Source: Lachancea mirantina (Eukaryota > Ascomycota > Saccharomycetes > Saccharomycetales > Saccharomycetaceae). Taken from it: a stretch of DNA of 64,000 bases. Positions 42,412 to 50,865 of the stretch are shown in pieces (the stretch's first letter is position 1; each line of letters begins with the position of its first letter). Location of the stretch: positions 496,001-560,000 of the forward strand of contig LT598469.1 in the NCBI GenBank assembly GCA_900074745.1, in the 5' to 3' direction. The notes below the pieces were generated by a model. The model saw only the letters and a list, made by a program, of their open reading frames with translations, was not told where the DNA came from and did not search any database. The translations under genes and the position numbers were made by a program.

Positions 42412-43056
42412 TTACAAGTCGGCGTCGTCTTCGTCGGGCAATGGCAAAGCAGTGGCCTGCTCCATTTCTTGCTGGTACTGTTGCATCAATTGCTCGTCGA
42501 CTTGCACTTCTGGAGGTGCGAGCGCAGGTGAAGCAACAAATTCCAGTTGTGGGTTGCCCGCAAGCTTTCTTGCAAGCCACAAGAAAGGCTTCTCAAAGTT
42601 GTAGTTGGACTTGGCAGAAATATCGTAATATTGCAAATTCTTCTTTCTGTGAAAAGTGATGGTCTTGGCCTTGACCTTTCTCTCTTTCACGTCCACTTTG
42701 TTACCACATAGCACGATTGGGATGTTTTCACACACACGCACCAAGTCCCTGTGCCAGTTTGGCACGTTCTTGTAGGTGATACGCGACGTAACGTCGAACA
42801 TGATGATTCCGCATTGAGCGTTAATGTAGTAGCCGTCTCTCAAACCACCAAATTTTTCTTGACCGGCGGTATCCCACACGTCGAACTTGATTTCACCAAA
42901 GTTTGTGTAGAACGCAAGAGGGTGCACTTCGACACCGATCGTAGCGATGTATTTCTTTTCGAATTCACCGGTCAAATGTCTCTTGACAAAAGTGGTCTTA
43001 CCGGTACCACCGTCACCGACCAAGACCAATTTGAAAGTAGGAACTTCTGTAGACAT
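42412..43056 (-). CDS. GSP1: Ran GTPase
   Basis: Gsp1/Ran drives nucleocytoplasmic transport and spindle assembly. The 214-residue protein begins [20 protein letters not shown]; the frame is open 20 codons further up but the Met at 43056 is the conserved start. Motifs: G14-T21 P-loop, switch I/II with [20 protein letters not shown], and the acidic C-terminus ending DEDDADL used by Ran-binding proteins. Highly biased codons indicate strong expression. S. cerevisiae has two copies (GSP1 YLR293C, GSP2 YOR185C); this is the unduplicated one. Confidence 0.98.
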   Translation of the reverse strand: MSTEVPTFKLVLVGDGGTGKTTFVKRHLTGEFEKKYIATIGVEVHPLAFYTNFGEIKFDVWDTAGQEKFGGLRDGYYINAQCGIIMFDVTSRITYKNVPNWHRDLVRVCENIPIVLCGNKVDVKERKVKAKTITFHRKKNLQYYDISAKSNYNFEKPFLWLARKLAGNPQLEFVASPALAPPEVQVDEQLMQQYQQEMEQATALPLPDEDDADL

Positions 43057-43546
43057 TATTGAATTGAGTGTAGTGACTTTTGTGTTAAAAGTGGCGAGAG
43101 GGTCCTTACAGATCAAAGATGCACTTCAAGCTAGGTGATGGGATGGTGGCAAAAAGGAGAAAATTTTTATTTATTTTCATGCATTTGCCCTAGGGTCGTG
43201 AGCTCGTGAAGAGTGATATATGCCCAGAGCTCAAGTCACGTGTTAAGAACTCGAGATTTGTCAAGGTACAATCGTGGCTCCAGAGCCGGGTGAATCTCCC
43301 GCCAGCAGAGCCTCGGCAGTGGTAAGAGCTAAATGGCCCAGAATGAAGATAACGAAGAGGCGTGAGTCACGTGACCCAGCCATTGGAAGGGCACCTTGTG
43401 AGACTTCTCTTAGCCTGTAAAGTCATTGGTAGGCATGGAAAGTTCACACCCATGTGATGACGGTCCTCACGCCGCAAGAAAGTCGCCGAGACCGGTAACT
43501 TGAGTCCATCTGATCTTGGTTGCCGTGTACAGTGACATGTCCATAG
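43057..43546. promoter_or_regulatory. GSP1 promoter region
   Basis: 490 bases ahead of GSP1. It has CACGTG-containing sites at 43367-43374 (perfect TCACGTGA) and near 43237 (TCACGTGT), and a T-rich tract around 43160-43175 close to GSP1. No gene seen. Confidence 0.45.
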
Positions 43547-44335
43547 TCACAGCAGTGCTGCGATATCGTGCCAGTCGTTGACGAGTTCCTGGAGCCGCAG
43601 CGTCACCGCGTCCGTGGTCTCTGAGACGTCGGCGATCCCGTCCGTGTCTTCAGACGCCAGATCGATGCGTTTCGGCAACTCGCGCTCGCATTGGTGTACG
43701 CATCGTGTATACAGAAACCCATTGGCGTCGTGTAAGAACGTCGCCAAATTGCGCAGCGCCAGTTCTGACAGATGCTCGCGTTCCAGCACTCGTCGCAGCA
43801 GGCGGGACTCCGCCTGGGGTAGCGGTGACGGAGCGGAGGTCACGTGATCCGCATCAAGCTCCGTTTCGTCTGGTCTTGCGAGACTCGATTCTGCACACCA
43901 CCAGGTCCTGTCCCGGTCGGGATCTGCGACACGGGCCCTCAGCTGTTCCAATGCCAATTGCTGACGACGCGCTGCAGCAATCGTCTGTCGCGGCCGTGGT
44001 TTCGACACGCGCCGTGCAACACGAGGCACACTAGCAGCAGCAGCAGGCGCTGCTGCTGCTGCTACGGCTGGTATCGGAGTCTGGGACTCTCCGTGCGACA
44101 CTTCTTCGATCGCCGACTCCGCATCTGCAAGCGCTTGTAACAACTTGTGGATCGTATTTATCACGAGTTTGTCGTTTTGGATGCGAGCCAGCTGCGATCC
44201 AAGCTGCGTGTCGTCGACGCTCGCAAAACACAGCCGTTGCGAGTCGGCCACCAAATTGCGCGCACGCAATTGATCGTTCACATACTGAGCAGCGTCGTGC
44301 ACGCGGGAAAACCTCGCTATGGACCCGCCTCTCAT
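43547..44335 (-). CDS. Unrecognised conserved-position protein, Ala/Arg-rich
   Basis: I do not recognise this gene. From the Met at 44335 it encodes 262 residues. A Met 28 codons upstream is open but a TATATA element (44402-44407) falls inside that extension, so the shorter form is more likely. The sequence is helical: a first block with LARIQNDKLVINTIHKLLQAL, an Ala-rich low-complexity stretch near residues 90-105, a basic stretch (RRVSKPRPRQTIAAARRQQ), and a helical C-terminal third with LSELALRNLATFLHDANGFLY. There is no membrane segment or signal peptide. GC content and third-position GC are high compared with GSP1. S. cerevisiae has only the dubious YLR294C between GSP1 and ATP14. A small kinetochore or coiled-coil complex subunit is conceivable, but that is a guess. 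Confidence 0.6.
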   Translation of the reverse strand: MRGGSIARFSRVHDAAQYVNDQLRARNLVADSQRLCFASVDDTQLGSQLARIQNDKLVINTIHKLLQALADAESAIEEVSHGESQTPIPAVAAAAAPAAAASVPRVARRVSKPRPRQTIAAARRQQLALEQLRARVADPDRDRTWWCAESSLARPDETELDADHVTSAPSPLPQAESRLLRRVLEREHLSELALRNLATFLHDANGFLYTRCVHQCERELPKRIDLASEDTDGIADVSETTDAVTLRLQELVNDWHDIAALL

Positions 44336-44502
44336 GGTCGTGCTCGATGTTCCGCCCTCTTTCTTCGAAAGCGGTTTGGATCTTTGAATTTCCAGAGTTC
44401 GTATATAGTATACAACCATGTGTGAGTGTGGGTGTGCTGCTGTGAGCTCGTGATTTCATGAATATAGACGGCAGAAGGATGCGGGATGGGCGGGCAAATG
44501 AC

Positions 44503-44850
44503 TCAATGGTGGCCCTGGTGGTCGTCCTCGGCTTCCTCTAGCACGAGCCAGTCTTGTTCAGCCGCGTCGGTGCTGGATTCCTGCTTGGGTTGCGCGACTT
44601 CGACGTCCTCTTGCGCGTACGCTTGTAGCGCATCAGCACCCTGAGCCTCAACCGCAGGTGCAGAGGGAGCCTTGGGCGCAGCCCAAGGCTTGACGCTGCC
44701 CTCTGCGTCCTTGGCTGTGATAGGTTGCAATTTAGCACTCTTTAGCTCGCGCAGGTAAAGGTCCTGGATAACATTGGCAGAAACACGCGTGGTGGTAAAC
44801 GTACGAGCTGAAATGCGGGGAGCGACGTGCTGGAAGGCTCTGAGAAACAT
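44503..44850 (-). CDS. ATP14: ATP synthase subunit h
   Basis: Subunit h of the peripheral stalk of mitochondrial F1Fo ATP synthase, 115 residues. The N-terminus MFLRAFQHVAPRISARTFTT is an import presequence; the mature start VIQDLYLRELKSAK and the PITAKDAEGSVKPWAAPKAP region match yeast Atp14. The C-terminal half is acidic and His-ended (DDHQGHH), as in the family. Its place after GSP1 and the unrecognised gene is the ancestral YLR293-YLR295 order. Confidence 0.95.
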   Translation of the reverse strand: MFLRAFQHVAPRISARTFTTTRVSANVIQDLYLRELKSAKLQPITAKDAEGSVKPWAAPKAPSAPAVEAQGADALQAYAQEDVEVAQPKQESSTDAAEQDWLVLEEAEDDHQGHH

Positions 44851-45840
44851 GGTAACGCGGTAGGGGAGACGTGGAGGAGTAGCCTGAGCTGTTTACGTTC
44901 GTGTAATGGGTTTCTTGAACGGACGGAGACCGGCCCAAATTTTTCTTTCGCATAGGAGTTGGCTATGGAGATCGTTGAATACGGTAGGACAGGTGGCCGG
45001 TGCTCGACCACGTTCGAAACGATAACAGGCCCAAACGGCCAGCGGGCGTCAACCAAACGAAGGGCAAGATTCAAGTGTGCAAATTGCGACTGCGGGCCTT
45101 AGTTCGTTCTTCTTATGACAGGGTGTGGACCTTGCGGCGCCGTTTCCCTCACATGTATGATGTGTATATAGTCACGTGCTCTATGTCGCTGCACACGGAC
45201 ACAGGTATTTTTGTACTGAAACTTTCTGGCCTCTGATTGGCTGACGAGGGTCGCTATGCTTGGGTCCATAATTCAGAGGGTCAGCAAATAGGTGATACGT
45301 AGAGATTATATAGGTGGGTACGTGGAAAGCAGATTGAAGCAGGTTATCGTAGATTTAGTGAGCAAGGTGTATAGAGAGTTCAATAGTTGTGGCAGCGGTT
45401 GTGCTTTATTCGATAGAGTCGTCGAAGGGTTCGCTAGCAGGTTCGTGGATATGCGCCTGTGACCTGGCTGAAGCTTCCAACTGACCTCTGTATAATTAGT
45501 CTGTACAGGAGTTGGAAAAGCTTGATTTTGGTGAGAGTCACGTGACGAAGATGACAGAATGACCTTTGATGATCTAATTAAGGAAAACAAGGCAACACAA
45601 GGACTCACGTAGTTGACAATTTATCCTGTCGAAAGAAGGCTGTGGTTTGAACGGAGTGCACAGCATCAAAAATGCCGTCTACTCTCATCCCACGTGGATG
45701 CTAGTAGTGGCAGACGCATTGGTTCTGTCATTTTGTACGTGGGTCCACCGCGTCAATCACAAGTTCTGCATCTCCAAATGCGATCATATGAAAGCAAATG
45801 TTTTGGTGCTTCCCGTGGCTTGGTTCGTCATGGGATACAC
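44851..45840. other. ATP14 promoter and gene-free DNA with possible LTR traces
   Basis: About 1 kb without a convincing gene. A TCACGTGA lies at 45538-45545. An imperfect inverted pair, AGCTTCCAACT near 45471 and AGTTGGAAAAGCT near 45510, looks like the edges of two head-to-head LTR relics of the family described at 48051-48483, and TCACGTGACGAAGATGACAG is close to a segment of that LTR. The match is short, so this is only suggestive. Short frames here do not resemble any protein I know. Confidence 0.3.
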
Positions 45841-46234
45841 TGATGTCAATCTTATTGCAGTCGTCAGCGATCGACCATATCCGAATTGTTCGTTTAGGTC
45901 GTTCATAGTTGATCTTAAGAGCAGCGTAGATCAGGTGTTGGCTGCCAATTTCTCTCCGAGATCAACTTGAGAATTTAACTAGTATACAGCTGGTCAAACC
46001 GTCTCTTTTTACACAGTTCTTGTAGGACCATTTCAACTTTAGAATCCGTTACTTGCGAAATGACGAACTGTGAACTCATACCACACATCATTCATCTTAT
46101 CTCTCGTGGGTTATATCATGACCATCCCTGTAAACGTTTGAGCGTCTGCCTCGTAATTTATTCTGTCATCATGGTCACGTGATACTGAAACTGGACCACT
46201 TCTTTCAAGTATTTCGCGACTACGAACATACAAC
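45841..46234 (-). mobile_element. Fossil solo LTR, inverted relic of the 48-kb family
   Basis: Read on the opposite strand, this stretch lines up from end to end with the whole LTR at 48051-48483, for example around CAACTTTAGAATCC, GTGAACTCATACC, CATCATTCATC and the segment TTATTCTGTC followed by GGTCACGTGAT. It is somewhat shorter and clearly more diverged than the intact copy, so it is an older, broken relic. No internal retrotransposon sequence remains. Its end lies about 300 bases before the MCH2 start codon. Ty1/copia type is likely from the form of the related LTR. Confidence 0.6.
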
Positions 46235-46536
46235 TTCGACTAAGCAGCTTCATCACATTGTTCAAGGTAATAAATTAAATTGCTGTTCAGCCACTGTAGA
46301 CTCCCTCCAAAATATCCCTTAAGTCCGTGTCACAACTTAACTCCGGTAATGCCACTTAAGTCCGGAACATAGCTTTACTCCCAAGATGTCTTGGATGGTC
46401 CGTAACAGATGTCGATAGTTTATAAGTGCATTCAAAGAGCCTAATAGAGTCTGCAGGGTTTTGATTCGCAGCCTTTGCCCTGAAAAATAATCGTTTTGTT
46501 ATACGTCACAAAGAATATCTTGAAGGGATCATAAAA
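46235..46536 (+). promoter_or_regulatory. MCH2 promoter with three CTTAA-TCCG repeats
   Basis: CTTAAGTCCG (46318-46327), CTTAACTCCGG (46336-46346) and CTTAAGTCCGG (46355-46365) are spaced 18 and 19 bases apart in the same orientation, 170-220 bases before the ATG. The regular spacing of CCG half-sites on one side of the helix suggests a Zn2Cys6 regulator. The factor is unknown. Confidence 0.55.
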
Positions 46537-47865
46537 ATGTCAGACGAAAAAGATCTTTTGGAAAAAAATTCAGACATACCCGATGGCGGATTCGGTTGGT
46601 GCGTCGTCCTGGCGTGCTTTATATATTCAATGACCTGTTGGGGCGCTAATGCCAGTTATTCCATATATCTCGAGCACTATCTCAACGATGACGTTTTCAA
46701 GGGCGCAAATAAATTAGATTTTGCCGCCATTGGTGGCATAACTTTCGGATCTGGTCTCATGTTCGCACCGGCGGTTATATATCTTTACCATCGGTTTGGA
46801 GTTCAATTTGTTATTGCAATGGGGGCAGTTTTTCAGGGCGTTTCTCTCATGCTAGCAGCATTTTCTGTCAAGCTTTGGCAAATATACTTGACTCAAGGTG
46901 TCCTTCTTTCGTTCGGACTTGCTTTCATATATATTCCAAGCCTTATATTGCTTCCACATTGGTTTGAAAAGAAGAGAGCACTCGCTATGGGCATAGCAGC
47001 CAGCGGAAGTGGTGTCGGTGGAATCATTTTTAACCTCGGTATTCAAGCGATAATCGAAGCGAAAAACATCAAATGGGCTCTAATCGCGCAGTTCGTCATT
47101 TGTATGACTTTGAATAGTATAGCACTGCCCTTGTCGCGCATTCCTCGTAGAACGAGCCGCCAGAGAGTGAAGTTTTCACAGTTCTGCGACAGAGAATTTT
47201 TAAGCAATGCCGGCTTGTGGCTACTTCTGGGATGGGCCTTTTTCACTATGCTAGGGTATGTGGTGGTTCTTTATTCGCTTTCCGCGTTCACTGTTAGTCT
47301 GGGTTACTCGCCGAGGCAGGGATCTTATGTTGAATGTGTTACCAGTATTGGATGGGCTGTTGGAAGGCCTGTTGTGGGATACATGTCTGATCGCTGGGGA
47401 ACCTTGACAATAGGAGTCTGGGTTCATTTGTTTATGGCAATTTTATGCTGGAGTATGTGGATTCCGTGCCGCAATTTTGCGACTGTTATTGCATTCGGTC
47501 TCCTGCAAGGCGTTTTCATGGGCACAATCTGGGCTACAATTGGGTCGGTCACCGCTCGAGTAGTAGGATTACGCCGGATGACGTCGGCATTTTCTTTGTT
47601 TTGGATTTCGGTCGCTGTAGCCGGACTCGTAACACCTGTCATTGGACTCAAGCTTGTCGAGGGCAGGGGTTCTGAGGCGTATAAATGGACAGCTGTGTTT
47701 AGTGGGTTTGGATATTTTGGCGCGTCGCTTTTCCAATACATTCTACGAGGCTATTTGATAGCGCAAGATACTGAAGGACTGCTGGGTGAAGGCCAATCTA
47801 CTTCGAAGTTTGCTAGCGTTGTCAAATCATTACATTGCTTCAAGGGACTGCCTCGCAAAGTATAA
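46537..47865 (+). CDS. MCH2: Monocarboxylate-transporter-like MFS protein (Mch2 type)
   Basis: A 442-residue major facilitator of the monocarboxylate porter family with twelve predicted membrane helices. The family motif DGGFGWCVVLA is at residues 16-26, and GANASYSIYLEHYLN, LYSLSAFTVSLGYSPRQGSYV, GRPVVGYMSDRWG and AIAFGLL-like stretches match S. cerevisiae Mch2 (YKL221W) better than Mch5, Mch4 or Esbp6. Substrate is not known for Mch2 and it does not appear to carry classic monocarboxylates in S. cerevisiae. It interrupts the ancestral ATP14-YLR297W order and is flanked on both sides by LTR relics of one family, so it was probably brought in by rearrangement. Three regularly spaced CCG elements precede it. 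Confidence 0.85.
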   Translation: MSDEKDLLEKNSDIPDGGFGWCVVLACFIYSMTCWGANASYSIYLEHYLNDDVFKGANKLDFAAIGGITFGSGLMFAPAVIYLYHRFGVQFVIAMGAVFQGVSLMLAAFSVKLWQIYLTQGVLLSFGLAFIYIPSLILLPHWFEKKRALAMGIAASGSGVGGIIFNLGIQAIIEAKNIKWALIAQFVICMTLNSIALPLSRIPRRTSRQRVKFSQFCDREFLSNAGLWLLLGWAFFTMLGYVVVLYSLSAFTVSLGYSPRQGSYVECVTSIGWAVGRPVVGYMSDRWGTLTIGVWVHLFMAILCWSMWIPCRNFATVIAFGLLQGVFMGTIWATIGSVTARVVGLRRMTSAFSLFWISVAVAGLVTPVIGLKLVEGRGSEAYKWTAVFSGFGYFGASLFQYILRGYLIAQDTEGLLGEGQSTSKFASVVKSLHCFKGLPRKV

Positions 47866-47970
47866 GATCAAAGTGGGCATGAAGAGTTCATCTGGCACAC
47901 AGCAATAAGCCGCATGATGTTCTGAGATCTTTTGACGGAAAGTTTCCAGAAACATTTTTTGTGCAATAAC
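47866..47970. other. MCH2 3' flank
   Basis: About 100 bases between the MCH2 stop and the first LTR trace. A T-run near 47955 may serve as a terminator. Nothing else is seen. Confidence 0.35.
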
Positions 47971-48050
47971 AGTTGGAAGGGAGTCTACAGCGAATGTCGT
48001 CAAGCTGCATGATTGATTATTAGTGCCACGTCATAAATATGACATAATAA
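47971..48050 (+). mobile_element. Older LTR fragment, left part, interrupted by a younger LTR
   Basis: The start AGTTGGAAGG and the end, an ACGTC to GACATAATAA stretch, align loosely with the first 64 bases of the LTR at 48051-48483. The matching right part begins at 48484. Together they suggest an older, heavily diverged LTR of the same family that served as the target of the younger insertion. Confidence 0.4.
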
Positions 48051-48483
48051 TGTTGGAAGCAGCTGGCGAGAAGATGATATCGTTCAATTACATCATCACG
48101 TGACCGAAGCGACAGAATAAAATTGGAGAGATGGACAGATGGTTGGCATTCTGTGGAAGAACTGGAAGCCAAAACAGGTCCATTGGCAGTTCTAGAATCT
48201 TCAGAACATCGTGATCAGATCATATGTGGTATGATGAATGACGTATGGTGAGAATTCACCGTCTAGTTTGAACAAAGTAAGGGATTCTAAAGTTAGAACA
48301 GTGTTACGAAATTGTGTAAAAGGGGGAGTTTTGATCAGTCATACAGTGGCCATATCTTCAAGATAACTCCAGAGAGATACAAGTACTCAATTCCTTACCA
48401 GCTTTATTATTTAGATCAATTATGAAGGAATTAAATGAACAGTTCAGAAATCTATCAACCACCGACAATGATAAACCTCAACA
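48051..48483 (+). mobile_element. Solo LTR, whole-looking, Ty1/copia-like
   Basis: 433 bases starting TGTTGGAAG and ending CCTCAACA, so the ends are the 5-base inverted pair TGTTG/CAACA usual in yeast Ty LTRs. It is flanked by a 5-base target duplication, AATAA at 48046-48050 and 48484-48488. No internal coding region, primer-binding site or second LTR adjoins it, so it is a solo LTR left by recombination. Because the duplication and both ends are perfect it is the youngest copy in the cluster. The family assignment rests on LTR form only; the internal genes are absent. Confidence 0.75.
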
Positions 48484-48619
48484 AATAAAACAGAGAGATG
48501 GAGCAGGCAGTTAGCATCCTTAAGAAAGCCCTGGAAGTCCAAGAGACCGCAATAATGGTCGTAGAGGCATGGTGGCACGAAATCAAGCCACCATTGGCAT
48601 GATGCACGACGGGAACTGA
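48484..48619 (+). mobile_element. Older LTR fragment, right part
   Basis: Starting at AATAA, this stretch follows the interior of the 48051-48483 LTR from its own AATAA onward (shared AGAGATGGA, then GTTAGCATCC versus GTTGGCATTC, then CTGGAAG). It is a diverged fossil fragment continuing the left part at 47971-48050. Confidence 0.45.
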
Positions 48620-48887
48620 AATTTACGGTTTATATTGAGCATCATGGTTGTCAGTAGTCGATAGATGACCTAAATAATACCGCAGAGACTGTGTATTCTT
48701 AAAATTGTTCCGACCTCGGATCCGTTACTTTCTTCAAGATTGACGGTGAGTCGTCGTTCGGTTCCTACGACTTCCTCTCGATCATGCACCGTGCGTTCAT
48801 CCTTCCAACAACTTTTTCGGTCATTTCGGTCACGTGATACTGCAACTTGTCAAGACAATTACAGAGAGATCTGTACCGAAGACAACA
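48620..48887 (-). mobile_element. Fossil LTR relic, inverted
   Basis: Read on the minus strand this aligns with the 48051-48483 LTR in several blocks: GGTTTATATTG near the start, CTAAATAATA, CCGTTACTTTCTTCAAG with GACGGTGAG, CGGTCACGTGAT, and an end at GACAACA. It is shorter than the whole copy and strongly diverged, hence broken and old. It lies in opposite orientation directly beside the nested pair. Confidence 0.55.
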
Positions 48888-49102
48888 GTCCAGAAACCTC
48901 AATGTTTCCGGCGCCTCGTTCGTGTGGCTAACGCTCCGAACCAAGACTTACACAACCGCCAGACACGGAAATGGCCAAAAAAGTCAGATATCGGCCAAGG
49001 CTACAAGTTGGGTGTCCCCGCCGCGCCCCGTTGCGACAAACAACGCCTCAACCAGGGACTACCATAGAACTGAAATACCGTTGGAGCAGTAAACAAGGCC
49101 AT

Positions 49103-49138
49103 GTGCCTGCAGGGTGCCTTTAGGCACCCTGCAGGCAC
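49103..49138. repeat. 17-base perfect inverted repeat
   Basis: GTGCCTGCAGGGTGCCT (49103-49119) and its exact complement (49122-49138) are separated by only TT, giving an almost perfect 36-base palindrome. Such a stem is very stable as DNA cruciform or RNA hairpin. Confidence 0.85.
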
Positions 49139-49211
49139 CCCGACTACCTTCAACACCTTCCATCACCTTCCATCTCGTTCCTCTTAGTTTCAGCCCCTTA
49201 AGGGCCCCGCG

Positions 49212-49234
49212 GCCGCTGCCCCGGGGGCAGCGGC
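49212..49234. repeat. 11-base perfect inverted repeat, all but one pair G-C
   Basis: GCCGCTGCCCC (49212-49222), a single central G, then GGGGCAGCGGC (49224-49234). It lies about 75 bases beyond the 17-base inverted repeat. Confidence 0.8.
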
Positions 49235-49805
49235 TACACCCCTGCATGCACCCAAACATCGACGTCATTCCCCACCCCTACACCCACACCCCTTCCCGCC
49301 CTTTCCTCCCTCCCGCTCCCTCCGCGCTTCCCGCGGAAGCCCTTCCGAGAACCCTTTCCTGGCCCTGGGCCTCGTTCCACTCCGGCTCAAATCGGTTACC
49401 CAACGCGGCATATAGTGGTTCCCGCTGCCACTAGTTACTACTCCCGCGCATTTTTCTAGGTGCTTTATTTCCGCTCCCCTTCCAGACCCGTGCCCAGAAC
49501 GGCTCGGCCGCTTTCGCGCGCTTGAGTTTTGCGTTTAACTAATGAGGGATTTTGGGCTGCAAGAAGAACACTGTGCTGCGAGTGTGCACGGCTCTAGCGG
49601 CCCTAGCCCGCGCATTCGTTAAGCAAGGGCCGATCCAGTTGATACAACATTATTAATCGTAATCATAGTTTATCCGAAGGGTAGGGGAAAGTGATCGGGT
49701 ACAGACGTATATATTAGAGTAGGCCGCGGTGACTATTCATTGATTGCTTGGGCATTTTGACCTGTTTACCCCTGCAAACACTGCTAGACTAATACTATAT
49801 ACACG

Positions 49806-50111
49806 ATGGCTCCTTTGGCTCCTTATACGTTGTGCAGCGAGCGGCACGACTCCGGCTCTCACCGGACGCTTGCGCTTTTCCGCGGAAGTAGTGGCGGAGA
49901 AAGTCTCGGAGACTCCGTCGGAGATGCCGACGGAGATAATATCGAAGACGTCGTAGGGTATCTGGTCACGTGGTTCGTGGTGAGCATGGTAGGCATGCTT
50001 GTGGCCGGGTGGCTGCTGTCGTTGATTGCGATGCTACTGCGGCGGGACCCTGACGGCGACGACGGCAACGGCGACGACGAGGAGAAACAGAAGCTCACGG
50101 AGAAGACCTGA
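49806..50111 (+). CDS. Small single-pass membrane protein (YLR297W/YOR186W family)
   Basis: A 101-residue protein of unknown function. One clear membrane helix spans about residues 52-78 (VTWFVVSMVGMLVAGWLLSL), preceded by an acidic Gly/Asp-rich segment and followed by RR, an Asp/Gly-rich stretch and the tail DDEEKQKLTEKT. By memory, S. cerevisiae YLR297W has the same layout and a near-identical tail DEEKQALAEK, and its paralogue YOR186W sits next to TUF1. The position here, between the ATP14 side and YHC1/TUF1, is exactly ancestral, so the call rests on synteny, the tail and the membrane helix. By the positive-inside tendency of RR after the helix, the C-terminus is probably cytosolic. Confidence 0.75.
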   Translation: MAPLAPYTLCSERHDSGSHRTLALFRGSSGGESLGDSVGDADGDNIEDVVGYLVTWFVVSMVGMLVAGWLLSLIAMLLRRDPDGDDGNGDDEEKQKLTEKT

Positions 50112-50229
50112 GGCGCGCAGACGGTAATGCGGATCGGTGTAATGAATAATGTTTGGTAACGAGAAACTTTTACGTAATGCGACGACTACTATAGCGTAAT
50201 TTTAATAATATACAGTATTTGCGAGGTTT

Positions 50230-50865
50230 TCACCGGCGGCCGAGGCGGCGGGTGATGTCGCGCACCGTTGTGTGGGCCGGGGTGTCGTCCGCGTACACCA
50301 GGGGCGGGGCCGTGGCCCAGCGGGCCAGAACCCGAGGCGGCGGTAGCGCGGAGTGGGGATGGGGGTTGGGTTGGCGGTCACGTGACCGCGCGGGTTCCGC
50401 CGCGGTCGTTGTCGCGGGGTCTGCGGCGCGGCGGTTGGCCCGCTGCGGGAGCCGGTCTTGCTGCGCGGACTGCGCGGTGTCAAGCCGGCACTCGGGTACA
50501 AACACCTTCGCGAAACCAGGAGACCCCCGGTACAGCGTCACGAGCGGCGGCGGAGCGGTGGAGTGGTGTTCGTACGCAGTGGTCTGGCTCTGCAGAAGCC
50601 TTTTGGTTCGGTTAGAGTCGCAGTGGAGCGGGATGCGGCGCGGGGGGACCGCTGCTGCCGCAGCGGTCCCTGTGCGTCGGTCCCGTAGCCGCTGTTTGCG
50701 GGTGCTGCGCTTGCGCTGCAGCAGCGGTTGGCGTGTCTGACGGGCTTTGTTGCAGTAGTAGTCGGCGACGAGCCGGAGGTGGTTTTTGCCCACGACGTGG
50801 CTCTTGCGGACGCTGGGGGTGTCGTGGGTCAGGTACGAATGGCAGTAATCGCAGTACCTGGCCAT
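50230..50865 (-). CDS. YHC1: U1 snRNP protein U1C
   Basis: Yhc1 is the yeast U1C protein; it stabilises pairing of U1 snRNA with the 5' splice site. The N-terminal matrin/U1C zinc finger is intact: C5, C8, H23 and H29 in [11 protein letters not shown] and KSHVVGKNH. The remaining 170 residues are Arg/Pro/Ala-rich and low complexity, as in S. cerevisiae Yhc1 (231 residues; 211 here). GC content is very high, which also opens long frames on the other strand. It converges with the small membrane protein gene and is divergent from TUF1. A TCACGTGA (50378-50385) lies in its C-terminal coding part. Confidence 0.93.
   Translation of the reverse strand: MARYCDYCHSYLTHDTPSVRKSHVVGKNHLRLVADYYCNKARQTRQPLLQRKRSTRKQRLRDRRTGTAAAAAVPPRRIPLHCDSNRTKRLLQSQTTAYEHHSTAPPPLVTLYRGSPGFAKVFVPECRLDTAQSAQQDRLPQRANRRAADPATTTAAEPARSRDRQPNPHPHSALPPPRVLARWATAPPLVYADDTPAHTTVRDITRRLGRR

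Larger units (their letters stand above)
48888..49805. promoter_or_regulatory. GC-rich palindromic region before the YLR297W-like gene
   Basis: About 900 bases without a convincing gene. Composition turns GC-rich from about 48900. It contains two strong perfect inverted repeats (49103-49138 and 49212-49234), a CCCTTAAGGG palindrome near 49198, a Rap1-like ACACCCACACCCC near 49272 with one mismatch to consensus, and further CG-rich sequence up to 49640. From 49640 it becomes AT-richer, with TATATT near 49711 and ACTATATACA just before the start codon. It probably includes the promoter of the small downstream gene; an unannotated structured RNA cannot be excluded. Confidence 0.45.

Noticed and set aside
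45647-45970. Plus-strand frame of 107 codons with hydrophobic stretches
   Set aside because: Its second half lies inside an LTR relic read from the other strand, and the rest resembles no protein.
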